A stretch of DNA of 64,000 nucleotides, from the NCBI RefSeq assembly GCF_009295825.1, contig NZ_WHKF01000001.1, positions 399,088 through 463,087 on the forward strand, written 5' to 3'. This document shows, piece by piece, positions 46,236 to 55,276 of the stretch. Position numbers and translations under genes: made by a program. Source of the DNA: Marinifilum sp. N1E240 (GTDB taxonomy: Bacteria > Bacteroidota > Bacteroidia > Bacteroidales > Marinifilaceae). The stretch's first letter is position 1. Each line of letters opens with the position of its first letter. The notes beneath the pieces are model-generated. The model did no database searches and was not told where the DNA came from. It worked only from the letters and a program-made list of their open reading frames with translations.

Positions 46236-46868
46236 TTATACTCCCCAACTTCCCGGATCTTTTCTCCATTTTTTCAACTGATCTACATCTTCAGGTTTAA
46301 CGTATCCAATTTCCTGAGCACGATCAATCATCACGTTGTAATCACTTAAAGTATCTACCTTACATTTTGCATTTGTGAAATTGTCTTCGGCTTTTTGAAA
46401 ACCATAAGTGAAAATAGCTAGCATTCCCAATACATCGCAATTTGCTTCACGCAATGCTTCAACTGCCTTTATACTACTACCACCTGTCGAAATTAAATCC
46501 TCAATTACAACAACTGTTTGTCCAGCTTTAATTTCACCTTCAATTAGGTTTGTCATACCATGAGCTTTCGCCGATGAGCGGATATAAACCATTGGTAAAT
46601 TCAATTCTTCAGCTACCAATGCACCCAGTGCAATTGCTCCTGTTGCAACACCTGCAATTACTTCTACATTTGGATATTTTTCTTTAACCGCTTGGGCAAA
46701 AGCTTTTTTAATGTAGGTTCTTACCTCAGGAAATGAAAGGGTTTTTCGGTTATCGCAATAGATAGGCGATTTCCATCCAGATGCCCAGGTAAATGGGTTT
46801 GTTGGTTCAAGCTTAATTGCTTTAATTTGCAACAAATATTCAGCGACTTGTTTAGCAGTATTTTGCAT
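46236..46868 (-). CDS. pyrE: Orotate phosphoribosyltransferase
   Basis: 210 residues from the ATG at 46868 (MQNTAKQVAEYLLQIKAIK); the extension to 46919 overlaps the divergent gene and is not family-like. Adds phosphoribosyl from PRPP to orotate to make OMP. The PRPP loop VVVIEDLISTGGSS, the RKTLSFPEVR segment and KAHGMTNLIEGE (catalytic loop) are all present. Monocistronic; divergent from the NUDIX gene with 91 nt between starts. Confidence 0.96.
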   Translation of the reverse strand: MQNTAKQVAEYLLQIKAIKLEPTNPFTWASGWKSPIYCDNRKTLSFPEVRTYIKKAFAQAVKEKYPNVEVIAGVATGAIALGALVAEELNLPMVYIRSSAKAHGMTNLIEGEIKAGQTVVVIEDLISTGGSSIKAVEALREANCDVLGMLAIFTYGFQKAEDNFTNAKCKVDTLSDYNVMIDRAQEIGYVKPEDVDQLKKWRKDPGSWGV

Positions 46869-46956
46869 TCTTTCAATGGATTTATGGATTGTTCGTAAAT
46901 TCAAAAAGCGGAAATTCAAGCAATTGTATATTCCGACACGTTTTAAAAATCTACCG

Positions 46957-46964
46957 CAAATGTA
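46957..46964 (-). promoter_or_regulatory. -7 box of pyrE (candidate)
   Basis: Minus strand TACATTTG, an exact TAnnTTTG, overlapping the ATG of the divergent NUDIX gene. No -33 TTG at the standard spacing. Confidence 0.35.
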
Positions 46965-47553
46965 TAAAGTATTTTTTAAAGATCGATCGATTTTTTTAGG
47001 GGATAAAAGTGAAAGTTCGAATTTTGAAGGTATGGTATATGCCTGGACCGAGGGAGAATCTCTGGAAGGTTTGATTTTACAGTTTGATGAAGATGAAAGT
47101 AAGGAGGCTATTTTTATTGTAGCTGATGATTTGAATGAACTTTATAATCACTTTAAGTCCTGTTTTAAATACATTGAAGCTGCTGGAGGTGTGGTGTACA
47201 ATTCCAACGCACAAATTTTAGCCATTTACCGATTGGATAAATGGGATTTGCCGAAAGGAAAGGTGGAAAAAGGAGAATCAGTTCGCGAAGCTGCCGTACG
47301 CGAGGTGGAAGAGGAGTGTGGTATTTCAGGAGTTGAGATCGTAAAGGAAGTAAATTCGACCTATCATACCTATTGGATGAAAGGGAAGTTTGTATTGAAA
47401 AGAACTTACTGGTACGAAATGAGTTACTCAGGCTTAGAAGAATTGGTGCCACAAACAGAAGAAGATATTCAGGAAGCAAAGTGGCTTTCTCAAGATAATT
47501 TAGAAGAATTCAGAAGCAATACTTATGCTTCGATTCTTGAAGTAATTATTTAA
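46960..47553 (+). CDS. NUDIX hydrolase
   Basis: 197 residues from the ATG at 46960 (MYKVFFKDRSIFLG). An in-frame ATG at 46876 would overlap pyrE and adds an untypical basic extension. The C-terminal NUDIX domain has the box G-K-V-E-K-G-E-S-x5-V-R-E-V-E-E-E-C-G-I, with all metal-binding Glu present, at about residue 107. The N-terminal 80 residues form a separate small domain typical of Bacteroidota NUDIX proteins. Hydrolyses some nucleoside diphosphate-X; substrate unknown. Confidence 0.9.
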   Translation: MYKVFFKDRSIFLGDKSESSNFEGMVYAWTEGESLEGLILQFDEDESKEAIFIVADDLNELYNHFKSCFKYIEAAGGVVYNSNAQILAIYRLDKWDLPKGKVEKGESVREAAVREVEEECGISGVEIVKEVNSTYHTYWMKGKFVLKRTYWYEMSYSGLEELVPQTEEDIQEAKWLSQDNLEEFRSNTYASILEVII

Positions 47554-47623
47554 CTTTCCTTATTTGCTCATACATATTAATATTTTCAAAAAGGAATTAT
47601 ACGTTTTATTGGAAACTGCTCCG

Positions 47624-47646
47624 TAATAAATACTTTGTATTTATTA
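47624..47646. repeat. Perfect 10-bp inverted repeat, 3-nt loop
   Basis: TAATAAATAC (47624-47633), TTT, GTATTTATTA (47637-47646), between the convergent NUDIX and Crp genes. Confidence 0.85.
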
Positions 47647-47654
47647 TATGCTTT

Positions 47655-47669
47655 ACCTTTTGAAAAGGT
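47655..47669. repeat. Perfect 15-nt palindrome
   Basis: ACCTTTT, G, AAAAGGT (47655-47669), eight nt after the previous repeat and 32 nt before the stop of the Crp gene on the minus strand. Confidence 0.85.
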
Positions 47670-47700
47670 GACCGAGAATTGGATTAATTCGTGATTAAGA

Positions 47701-48399
47701 TTAACCATTTTTAATAATAAGGTCCAGACTTTCTGGTTTAAGTATGGTAATGTTTTTATCCTTCAGTTCTATGATTCCATCGGTATGGAATTTAGCCAGT
47801 GTGTGTATTGCACTCTCCTTTGAACAACCAGCCAGAGATGCAAGACCTACACGTGTAACCGGTAAAGTAAAGCTGTCGCTGGAGTATATTTCACTAAATT
47901 CCTGTATAATTATAGCCAGTGAACCTTCAACATTTTTATCAGATAATCTGCTTGTTCTGTGCACCATGCTATTGGTATTTGATGACATATGACGGATTAA
48001 TTTAAGTGCAAATTCACCATTTTCTTTAATAAGACTTAAAAAGATATCCATATTGATCATTTGGATGGTAGTATCTTCTAAAGCAACAGCAGAAAAATCG
48101 AGACTTTTGCAGGCAAAACTGCAAACAATTCCTATAAAGGCTCCGTCACTTAGTAATTTTATTGTTGATATTTTCGAATCATTGGTGACATCTAATTTGG
48201 CGAGTCCTTTTTCAATATAAAGAATGTGAGATGCTACAAATCCTTGTTTGATGATTGTTTCGCCTTTAGCAAAATGAAGTAAGGTGGTGGAATTTTCCAC
48301 TATTCTTTTTTGATCAGAAGTGAGGGCATTAAAACAGTCATCAGCACTAATTAGCTCAGCATCGGTTTGATACCTCTCAATTTGATATTCTAAATTCAT
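47701..48399 (-). CDS. Crp/Fnr family transcriptional regulator
   Basis: 232 residues. A cyclic-nucleotide-binding beta-roll at about 20-135 (LHFAKGETIIKQGFVASHILYIEKGLAK), a long dimer helix and a Crp-type HTH at 165-220 (RVGLASLAGCSKESAIHTLAKFHTDGIIEL). The nucleotide-binding loop (E-x-x-x-A-L-x-R) is not conserved here, so cAMP is unlikely to be the ligand; no Fnr cysteine pattern is seen at the N-terminus. It is divergent from osmC and likely binds the palindrome in between. Confidence 0.85.
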   Translation of the reverse strand: MNLEYQIERYQTDAELISADDCFNALTSDQKRIVENSTTLLHFAKGETIIKQGFVASHILYIEKGLAKLDVTNDSKISTIKLLSDGAFIGIVCSFACKSLDFSAVALEDTTIQMINMDIFLSLIKENGEFALKLIRHMSSNTNSMVHRTSRLSDKNVEGSLAIIIQEFSEIYSSDSFTLPVTRVGLASLAGCSKESAIHTLAKFHTDGIIELKDKNITILKPESLDLIIKNG

Positions 48400-48421
48400 T
48401 TTAGGAACAGATTTGATTTAT

Positions 48422-48436
48422 AGATTGTTACAATCT
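48422..48436. promoter_or_regulatory. Palindromic candidate operator between crp-type gene and osmC
   Basis: AGATTGTTACAATCT, 7-1-7 perfect palindrome, 23 nt before the Crp ATG and just downstream of a TATATTTG -7 box on the minus strand (48460-48453), a place that suits autorepression. Confidence 0.55.
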
Positions 48437-48452
48437 TGCTGTTAAATTACAC

Positions 48453-48460
48453 CAAATATA
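48453..48460 (-). promoter_or_regulatory. -7 box of the Crp/Fnr gene
   Basis: Minus strand TATATTTG, exact TAnnTTTG. No matching -33. Confidence 0.45.
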
Positions 48461-48553
48461 GTGAATCTATACTTCGGTTAATAGTTTTATAGTTGATTAA
48501 GACACCGCATTTTTAAATGGTAAATTAATTCAGCAACCAAAAATTATAATAAA

Positions 48554-49009
48554 ATGTCAGATTTAAAATTTAGAGTAAAGGCACATAGCGAAAATCCAAC
48601 CAAAACAATTGTTAAAGCAAGAGGTTTTGAAATTGTAATTGATGAACCGGCGGATTTGGGAGGAACAAATGAAGGAGCAAATCCGGTAGAATATATTTTA
48701 GCTGCTTTCTGTGGTTGTATTAATGTAATGGCTCACGTAATTGCAAAGGAAATGAACATTGAATTACGATCGGTAAAAATTAAAATGGCAGGAGAATTGA
48801 ATCCGAATCGTTTGTTTGGAACATCATATGATGATAGAGCAGGTTATAAAGGGATTCAGGTGGTAATTGAGCCTGATTGTGATGCAACCGAAGAGGAACT
48901 AGCAAAATGGTTGGAAGCTATTGAAGATAGATGCCCTGTATCTGATAATTTGAGAAATATAACTCCTGTAGAGTTAAAATTAAAATCTAAAAAATTAGTT
49001 GTTTCTTAA
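48554..49009 (+). CDS. OsmC/Ohr family protein
   Basis: 151 residues. OsmC proteins reduce organic hydroperoxides with two reactive cysteines: here FCGCINVMAHVIAKEMNI and DRCPVSDNL supply them. The remaining sequence (PADLGGTNEGANPVEYILAA) is the conserved GGxxxxxxPxExLLAAL-type block. Cytoplasmic stress defence. Divergent from the Crp/Fnr gene, which may control it. Confidence 0.92.
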   Translation: MSDLKFRVKAHSENPTKTIVKARGFEIVIDEPADLGGTNEGANPVEYILAAFCGCINVMAHVIAKEMNIELRSVKIKMAGELNPNRLFGTSYDDRAGYKGIQVVIEPDCDATEEELAKWLEAIEDRCPVSDNLRNITPVELKLKSKKLVVS

Positions 49010-49023
49010 TTGATAATGAAATT

Positions 49024-49058
49024 AAAACCACCACATAATTACAGTTGGTGGTTTTTTT
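49024..49058. terminator. Terminator between osmC and the thioredoxin-fold gene
   Basis: AAAACCACCA and TGGTGGTTTT stem with a 12-nt loop, T-run on the plus strand. Ends at the stop codon of the minus-strand gene. Confidence 0.85.
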
Positions 49059-50463
49059 ATTGTTTGTTATACGATTTCCTTGCAGCATCTCTCGCAATTT
49101 TAATAAACTCCATGCGGATATTTTCTTTTGGACCAGCAGCAGGAGCTTTTGCAATATTTCCACTTGGGTCGATTAGAACATAACTAGGAAATGCTTTAAC
49201 CTTGTACTGGTGAATTAATTGGTGCTGATCTCCAATAGGAACTATTGGCCACGAATAAGCATTCTTTTGAAGAAAATCCAATACAGTGTTTTCATTCCAA
49301 TTGCAAGCAATACTTAAGAACTCAATGTGCTGACCAAATTGCTGTTTCAGTTTTTCAATTTCTTTAAAATCTTGTACACAAGGATAAGATTGAGTGTTAC
49401 AAAAATTTAAATACAGATATTTCCCCTTGTAATTAGCCAAAGAGTGATCTCCAATTGTAAAATTGGGAGCAGGATAATTCTTTTGCAGATGAGTTATTTT
49501 TGCAATATAATTTGAACTCAAATTCTTATTGTAAGAGTTTTGTGTGTTTTGCTTGAGATCTTTTAATATTGAAAGTGTTTTCCCTTTGCTTATAAATTTT
49601 CGGGTATAAGAATCAAATATCGAGCTAGCAATTATCATGTTTCTCAATTGAGAATTCTGATAGGCAGGATACTTTTTCATTAAAGCTGTAAGTGCTTTGA
49701 ATGTAGTTTCGGATTTGAATGCAGCAGATAAATTGGCTGACTCTTTTTGCTTGAAATATCCGTTCAAGAAATTACCATATTGCTTTTTGTACAAACTTAC
49801 ATAGGCAGGATTCTTCAGTTGAAGTTCCTGATCTAAAAAGTATTTTTCTTCAATTTTCAGGAAGGAATTCGGATAAGCAAGGAATTCTAAAAATCCCAAT
49901 CGATATTTCAAATATTCTTTAAAAAAGGTATTCTCAGTTGATTTATAATCGTTATTTAATTCTTTAGAAAAATCATTTCCAATGGATTTCTCTTTTTTTC
50001 GATAAATTTTGTGAAAGTTCTGATTGATAAAAGAATCCATCTTGTCATCCAGCTTGCGAATCATAAGATTCAATTCTTCAGAATCCGCATTCGCAACACC
50101 TAACATCAACTCATCGGCTTCGAAAAACGGATTTAGTTTTTGAGCAGGTGATAATTCTTGTTTTGGAGGAAACTTAAGTTCATATTCCTTTCCTGGCTCC
50201 AGATAAACAAATCCTTTGTATATGCCTAAAGGGATAAATACCAACTGAGTTTGATCCAAATCGAATTCGCAAGAGAAATTACCATCAGCATCAACTTTAA
50301 ATTCTGCTAATTGTTGATCATTATAGGTAAAGGATTCAGAATGAAATTTTACTTTTAGATTGGTTCCAGCATAAGAAGGAGTCGTACCTGAAATTATTAC
50401 TTTTTCAGCCATTGTTTGAAGTGAAAAAGCCAATATTATCAATAGAAAAGTAAATGCTTTCAT
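49057..50463 (-). CDS. Thioredoxin-fold (TlpA-like) secreted protein without CXXC
   Basis: 468 residues. Signal peptide MKAFTFLLIILAFSLQTMA, a beta-rich N-terminal domain, a helical middle part, and a C-terminal thioredoxin fold beginning PAPNFTIGDHSLANYKGKYL. The active-site region is NFCNTQSYPCVQDF: the usual W-C-x-x-C becomes S-Y-P-C plus an extra Cys six residues earlier, so a normal disulfide motif is absent. cis-Pro is kept (KAFPSYVLI). Likely periplasmic. It is 22 nt after the serine hydrolase on the same strand. Confidence 0.8.
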   Translation of the reverse strand: MKAFTFLLIILAFSLQTMAEKVIISGTTPSYAGTNLKVKFHSESFTYNDQQLAEFKVDADGNFSCEFDLDQTQLVFIPLGIYKGFVYLEPGKEYELKFPPKQELSPAQKLNPFFEADELMLGVANADSEELNLMIRKLDDKMDSFINQNFHKIYRKKEKSIGNDFSKELNNDYKSTENTFFKEYLKYRLGFLEFLAYPNSFLKIEEKYFLDQELQLKNPAYVSLYKKQYGNFLNGYFKQKESANLSAAFKSETTFKALTALMKKYPAYQNSQLRNMIIASSIFDSYTRKFISKGKTLSILKDLKQNTQNSYNKNLSSNYIAKITHLQKNYPAPNFTIGDHSLANYKGKYLYLNFCNTQSYPCVQDFKEIEKLKQQFGQHIEFLSIACNWNENTVLDFLQKNAYSWPIVPIGDQHQLIHQYKVKAFPSYVLIDPSGNIAKAPAAGPKENIRMEFIKIARDAARKSYNKQ

Positions 50464-50485
50464 TCTGTAGAATTAGATGGATTTA

Positions 50486-51622
50486 TTATTTCAGAATCTT
50501 TAAGGCAATATCAACATATTTTGGAATATCCATTGTAATTTGTCCTTGCTTCTCTTTGTCTTTTTGTTTTCCCAAACGAACTACCACAGCATTTTTTTCG
50601 GCAATAGCATAAATGTACTGACCACGATGTCCTCTCATGTAAGGGATATTCATTCCTTTATAAGGCAACACCCAATATTGATATCCGTAGCAATCGAGAG
50701 CAGCCGATTTTTCTTCGTTTAGTAAGAAACTTGCTGCTTGCGTGGCATCAGTAATGTAATTTTCTGATACCAATTGTTGTCCGTTCCACTGTCCTTTGTT
50801 TAAAACCAACTGTCCAAATCGGGCAGCATCGCGAGCATTGGTGTTAAAACAGCAAAAGGATTTCTCATCGCCATCTTTCTTATCTACACTCCAAAGAGCA
50901 GGTTTAACTGCGTTCATTGGTTTCCAAAGTTTTCTTTCGGCATACTTTGAAATGGTTTCGCCTGTAGCTTCTTCAACAATAAAAGCCAACAATTGCGTGT
51001 TTCCACTCTGATATCTAAAGCGAACGCCAGGTTTTTCAATCAATTGCTGATCGGTGCTAACCTCACGAAGATTTTTACCATAGTAGGCTTTGGTGGTAAT
51101 CGAAGTAGGACTACTGTAGATCTCATTCCAATCTAAGCCTGAGCTCATGGTCAGCAATTCTTTAATTGTAATTTTACCTCGTTCGTCGGTCGAAAATTCT
51201 GTTAGATAATTGCCTATTGGTTCATCAACAGATTTAATTTTGCCTTCGTCGATAGCAATTCCTATTAAAAGGCTTACAATACTTTTGGTAGCGGAGAAAA
51301 TATTGGAATGAGAATCTGTTCCATATCCATCCCAATATTCTTCAAATAGTACTTTCCCATCCTGAATAATCAGATAAGCAACAGTTTCGTGATTTTCCAG
51401 ATATTCTCTATCGGTCTGATCTAATTCCTGCTTGTTATAGTTATCGGCATCAGCCCAATCAGCTCCATTTTCAACGGAAACCTCTTTGTTTTCGAATATG
51501 GTATAATCATCGAGATTTGCATACCAATAAATTAAACTGGTGCGTAAATACTTTGGAGCTAAAAGCATCCAAAGACCAACTGCAATAGCTAGAACTAAAA
51601 CTGTTTTGCTTAATCGTGACAT
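50486..51622 (-). CDS. Serine hydrolase, beta-lactamase/penicillin-binding-like
   Basis: 378 residues. An N-terminal membrane helix (VLVLAIAVGLWMLLAP) anchors a periplasmic beta-lactamase fold. The nucleophile S110-A-T-K113 is in IFSATKSIVSLLIG, and YQSGNTQLLAF supplies the Tyr of the Y-x-N element. Family members are class C-like peptidases/esterases, most of no beta-lactam role. It lies 4 nt after coaD and 22 nt before the thioredoxin-fold gene. Confidence 0.85.
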   Translation of the reverse strand: MSRLSKTVLVLAIAVGLWMLLAPKYLRTSLIYWYANLDDYTIFENKEVSVENGADWADADNYNKQELDQTDREYLENHETVAYLIIQDGKVLFEEYWDGYGTDSHSNIFSATKSIVSLLIGIAIDEGKIKSVDEPIGNYLTEFSTDERGKITIKELLTMSSGLDWNEIYSSPTSITTKAYYGKNLREVSTDQQLIEKPGVRFRYQSGNTQLLAFIVEEATGETISKYAERKLWKPMNAVKPALWSVDKKDGDEKSFCCFNTNARDAARFGQLVLNKGQWNGQQLVSENYITDATQAASFLLNEEKSAALDCYGYQYWVLPYKGMNIPYMRGHRGQYIYAIAEKNAVVVRLGKQKDKEKQGQITMDIPKYVDIALKILK

Positions 51623-51626
51623 GAAC

Positions 51627-52106
51627 TTATGGGTTTAGTTTATAGGCATCCGGATCGATTACATCTGGTAAAAATTGTGAAGCATCACCACCATGACGAA
51701 TGATATCTCTAACGATAGTTGAGGTAATCATAGTATGTTCAGGAGTGGTTAAAAGAAAGATAGATTCTAAATCGTAAGCCATTTTCTTATTGATTTGAGC
51801 TATTGCACGCTCATACTCAAAGTCGGCAGCAGTTCTTAATCCACGTAGAATAAAACCAGCTTTTTTAGCCTGACAGTATTCAACTGTTAGTCCTCCGAAA
51901 GTTTCAACTTCAATTTTTGGATTGTTGTGGAATGCTTCTTTTATCCACTGTACTCTTTTTTCAACTGGGAAAAATTGTCTTTTTTCCGAATTGTATCCTA
52001 TGGCAATAATAATCTTGTCGAATAAAGGCAAAGCCCGGGTCACAATAGATTCGTGACCAATAGTAAATGGGTCGAAAGAGCCCGGGAAAATAGCAACGCG
52101 TTCCAT
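51627..52106 (-). CDS. coaD: Phosphopantetheine adenylyltransferase
   Basis: 159 residues from the ATG at 52106, MERVAIFPGSFDPFTIGHESI; the extension to 52133 is not family-like. Transfers AMP to 4'-phosphopantetheine in CoA synthesis. The T/HxGH nucleotidyltransferase motif (TIGH), RGLRTAADFEYE and the ITSTIVRDIIRHGGD segment are all present. Probably first gene of a three-gene unit. Confidence 0.97.
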   Translation of the reverse strand: MERVAIFPGSFDPFTIGHESIVTRALPLFDKIIIAIGYNSEKRQFFPVEKRVQWIKEAFHNNPKIEVETFGGLTVEYCQAKKAGFILRGLRTAADFEYERAIAQINKKMAYDLESIFLLTTPEHTMITSTIVRDIIRHGGDASQFLPDVIDPDAYKLNP

Positions 52107-52184
52107 TAAAATGTATTTTTTGGTATAGAGCAAAAATAGAAAGAATTATCGGATTGGCTCACGAGTAAAACGATCTAAGCTTGA

Positions 52185-52985
52185 CTACAATTGAATTTTA
52201 TTGATTAAACTTGAAAAATATTTACTTGCTTTCTGCAAATGCGATTCATACCATGAGAACATTTCACCATCGACTAATTCAATTTTAGCATTTGGTAAAA
52301 TCTTCTGAAATTCTGCTTTATTAACATCAGAAAAAGGAAATGGCTCCGATGAAAGAAGAACAAGCTCTGGATTTAAATCTTTAATTTGTTCTTCGTTCAG
52401 AATTGGGTAACGCTCATCTGATTCTTCTATAATATTCTCGAACCCGCACATTTCCAACATCGAATTGATAAAAGTATCTTTTGCAACACACATGTATGGG
52501 TTTTTCCAAATCAGATATAAAACTTTAATTTTTTGATCTCGTTTTGGCAATTTCGAAAATTCTTCTCTAATCTTATTTGCGATTTCGAATGCCTTTGGTT
52601 CACTATTCGTAATTTTACCTGTCTTTAGAATATTGCTTAATGCATCTTCAAAATTTCGAACTTTACTAACGTAAACCGGATAGAGTTCCATTAATGCTTC
52701 TATCTGTGCTTTATTGTTTTCTTCCTCGTTTGCCAGAATCAAATCAGGATTTAGTAATTTAATTTTATCGGCATGTAGATTTTTAGTCCCACCAATATTC
52801 GGTAAACGTTCAATTTTATTTTCAGGATAACGACAAAATCTGGTACGTGAAATAACTTTATCATCCAATTCCAAATCAAATAGAAATTCGGTAGTTGAAG
52901 GAACCGCAGAAATTATTCTTTGCGGAGGAAATGGAATTTGTATTTCACGTCCTAAATCATCGGTTACTGTTATAAAATCAGCCAT
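52185..52985 (-). CDS. BtuF-like periplasmic-binding-fold protein without signal peptide
   Basis: 266 residues. The fold of the helical-backbone metal/cobalamin binding proteins (PF01497): VTDDLGREIQIPFPPQRIISAVPSTTEFLF, then PNIGGTKNLHADKIKLLNPDLILANEEEN. No signal peptide or lipobox precedes it, so it is probably cytoplasmic, unlike ABC-importer receptors. Ligand unknown (cobalamin or a metal chelate are options). Its ATG overlaps the stop of the SLC12-like gene by one nt (TAATG). Confidence 0.8.
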   Translation of the reverse strand: MADFITVTDDLGREIQIPFPPQRIISAVPSTTEFLFDLELDDKVISRTRFCRYPENKIERLPNIGGTKNLHADKIKLLNPDLILANEEENNKAQIEALMELYPVYVSKVRNFEDALSNILKTGKITNSEPKAFEIANKIREEFSKLPKRDQKIKVLYLIWKNPYMCVAKDTFINSMLEMCGFENIIEESDERYPILNEEQIKDLNPELVLLSSEPFPFSDVNKAEFQKILPNAKIELVDGEMFSWYESHLQKASKYFSSLINKIQL

Positions 52986-55207
52986 TACTTGATATTAATT
53001 TCTTTGTATGAACTTACGAAAAGAATATTTCCCATATCTTCAAAACCAGTGAATAAATTAACACCTTCTTCATCCACATCTTCGTGATTGAAACCTAAGA
53101 TACTCAAATCGGCATCCATTGAGTTTTGCTTGATTACCTGCTTCTTATTGGCGTAATTTGCATTTATCAACTCAATATTACTAGGTGAAATTGGCAAACG
53201 TCCAGATTTAATTAGAGCTAATAATTTCTCTTTTTGATTTTCCAACTGATCTTCAGGGTAAATTGCAAATATCTTAATAGTTCCTTTTTTCCAATCAGGG
53301 TGACCTTGAATGATGTAGGCTAGGAGAATCATCAGATTTGCATTTTCAAGATCATTGGCGCCAATCCAGACATGAATTTCTTTTTGATAGCCAAATCCTT
53401 TGTATGATGTATTCAGAATACAAACATCAAAATGTGTTGATTCCAACAGCTTGTAATTGTCAATTACATAGTTTAATCTTTCAGGTTGTGTTCTCGAAAA
53501 CTCAAAAAGAATTGTATTGTAACCGTGTCCTGATATTCCTGACAACTGCATTACCTGAGCTATTGCTGAAGTCATCGATGGACTAATAATTGTATCCAAA
53601 TAAACACGATTTTTACTGCCTGAAGCTAGATTAATCAACCTGTTCATTACCTTCTTCGATTCAGCATTGGTCTCTTCATTCAAATATCCTTCAAGGAAAT
53701 GAATGTAGGTGCCAAAACCGTATTTGTAAGATATCCATCGCAACAAATCAAAAGCTGATCTGCGTTTGAAAGAATCCTGCGATATGCAAATGGCAAAAGG
53801 TCTCCAACTTAATTCTCTATCACCTTTTTCTGCTCTTTGTGCAAAAATCTGTAAGTGACGACTTAATTGGAAAACAACGCCTCGGAAAAGTTTTGCTAGA
53901 CCTCTGTGCTCTTTTGCCGTGATATTAAAACCGTAATAAATTCCACCCATTATCAATAAAGACAAAATGGCATAAGACATATTCATCTGGAACATGATCC
54001 AAAACGAAAGTAGAGCTCCTAATAGTGACAAGTACCATTTCGAACGGAATGTTGGTCGATAGGAAGGATCTGCAGCAAAATGCTCAAGGAATGAGATCAT
54101 ACAGATTGCACCATATGTCACCATGAAGAACATAGAGATAATTTGTGCAACGAAGTCTACATCACCAATAATTATAAAAACAAAAGCAATCGCAATTGAT
54201 ATTGCCGAAGCATTAATAGGTTCATTATTTTTTTTGCTTTCCGATTTTAACCATTTGTTTAGTCCTTTTTGAGGAAAAATATCATCTAAACCAATGGCTT
54301 GTAAAGTTCTTGGAGCAACCATTATCGATCCTAAAGCAGAGGATAAAGAGGCTGCAGCCAAACCGATTGGAATAATTGGACCCCAAATGGCAATTTTTCT
54401 CATGATCAACTGATCACTTGCCAGATCTTCCGGATTTGCAGAAACTGTAAATTTATAAGCAGCCCAGATGTATATTACCAATCCACCAATGGTAGCCCAA
54501 ATGGTACCTCTAGGAATCGATTTTCTTGGATTTTTTAAATCGCCTGATAATCCCAATCCAGCGGCTAAACCTGTAAATGCAGGGAAAACAATAGTAAATA
54601 CATAGAAGAAACTTTTAGGATTTTCTATAGTTGCATCCAACACAATTTCTTTAGGAGCATCAGCAGGTGACCCGAGAAAAAACATAAATAAGGAAACTCC
54701 TAAAGTTGCAACAACAACGTATAAGGCTTTCATTCCCATATTGGCTCCTCGATAAAGAAAAAGAGCTGAAAGAATGGTCATTGTAGGGATACTAATTGCT
54801 CGTTTATCGTAAATCAATATCCCATAATTATCAGCTAACCATTGAATTGCTGGATCGAATGCTTCTGCAAATGCAATTACATAAAAAGCTACGGATATGG
54901 CTTGTGAAAGGTACAAAGTGATACCAATGGCAGCACCAATATTTAATCCAAACGAGCGAGATATTATGTAATATGCTCCACCTCCTAGTACTTTTTGGTT
55001 AGTGGCAATTTCGGCAACTGCCATTGCTGTTGGGATTGTAATTAAATGACCAAGAATAATGATGCCAATAACACCTATAAATCCAACATTACCTACAGCC
55101 CAACCGAATCGAAGGAATAAAATTGCTCCAAGGATGGTGGAAATAGCAGTTAAAAAAACTGGCATGGTGCCAAAATTAGCTTTGGTTTTCAGTAAATTAT
55201 CGGGCAT
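52985..55207 (-). CDS. APC/SLC12-like cation-chloride or amino acid transporter
   Basis: 740 residues. About 12 membrane helices with the APC superfamily start FGTMPVFLTAISTILGAILFLRFGWAVG and GGAYYIISRSFG, then a cytoplasmic C-terminal domain of about 270 residues as in Na-K-Cl cotransporters (SLC12). The first-helix pattern T-x-I-S-T-I-L-G-A-I resembles SLC12 more than amino acid permeases. Substrate ions are not known. The stop overlaps the start of the BtuF-like gene, indicating coupled translation. Confidence 0.85.
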   Translation of the reverse strand: MPDNLLKTKANFGTMPVFLTAISTILGAILFLRFGWAVGNVGFIGVIGIIILGHLITIPTAMAVAEIATNQKVLGGGAYYIISRSFGLNIGAAIGITLYLSQAISVAFYVIAFAEAFDPAIQWLADNYGILIYDKRAISIPTMTILSALFLYRGANMGMKALYVVVATLGVSLFMFFLGSPADAPKEIVLDATIENPKSFFYVFTIVFPAFTGLAAGLGLSGDLKNPRKSIPRGTIWATIGGLVIYIWAAYKFTVSANPEDLASDQLIMRKIAIWGPIIPIGLAAASLSSALGSIMVAPRTLQAIGLDDIFPQKGLNKWLKSESKKNNEPINASAISIAIAFVFIIIGDVDFVAQIISMFFMVTYGAICMISFLEHFAADPSYRPTFRSKWYLSLLGALLSFWIMFQMNMSYAILSLLIMGGIYYGFNITAKEHRGLAKLFRGVVFQLSRHLQIFAQRAEKGDRELSWRPFAICISQDSFKRRSAFDLLRWISYKYGFGTYIHFLEGYLNEETNAESKKVMNRLINLASGSKNRVYLDTIISPSMTSAIAQVMQLSGISGHGYNTILFEFSRTQPERLNYVIDNYKLLESTHFDVCILNTSYKGFGYQKEIHVWIGANDLENANLMILLAYIIQGHPDWKKGTIKIFAIYPEDQLENQKEKLLALIKSGRLPISPSNIELINANYANKKQVIKQNSMDADLSILGFNHEDVDEEGVNLFTGFEDMGNILFVSSYKEINIK

Positions 55208-55276
55208 GTAGAATCTCTTTTAATACTTTTTATCAAAGTGATAAATATAGTTAATCGTATTTTAAATCAAGCTAAG

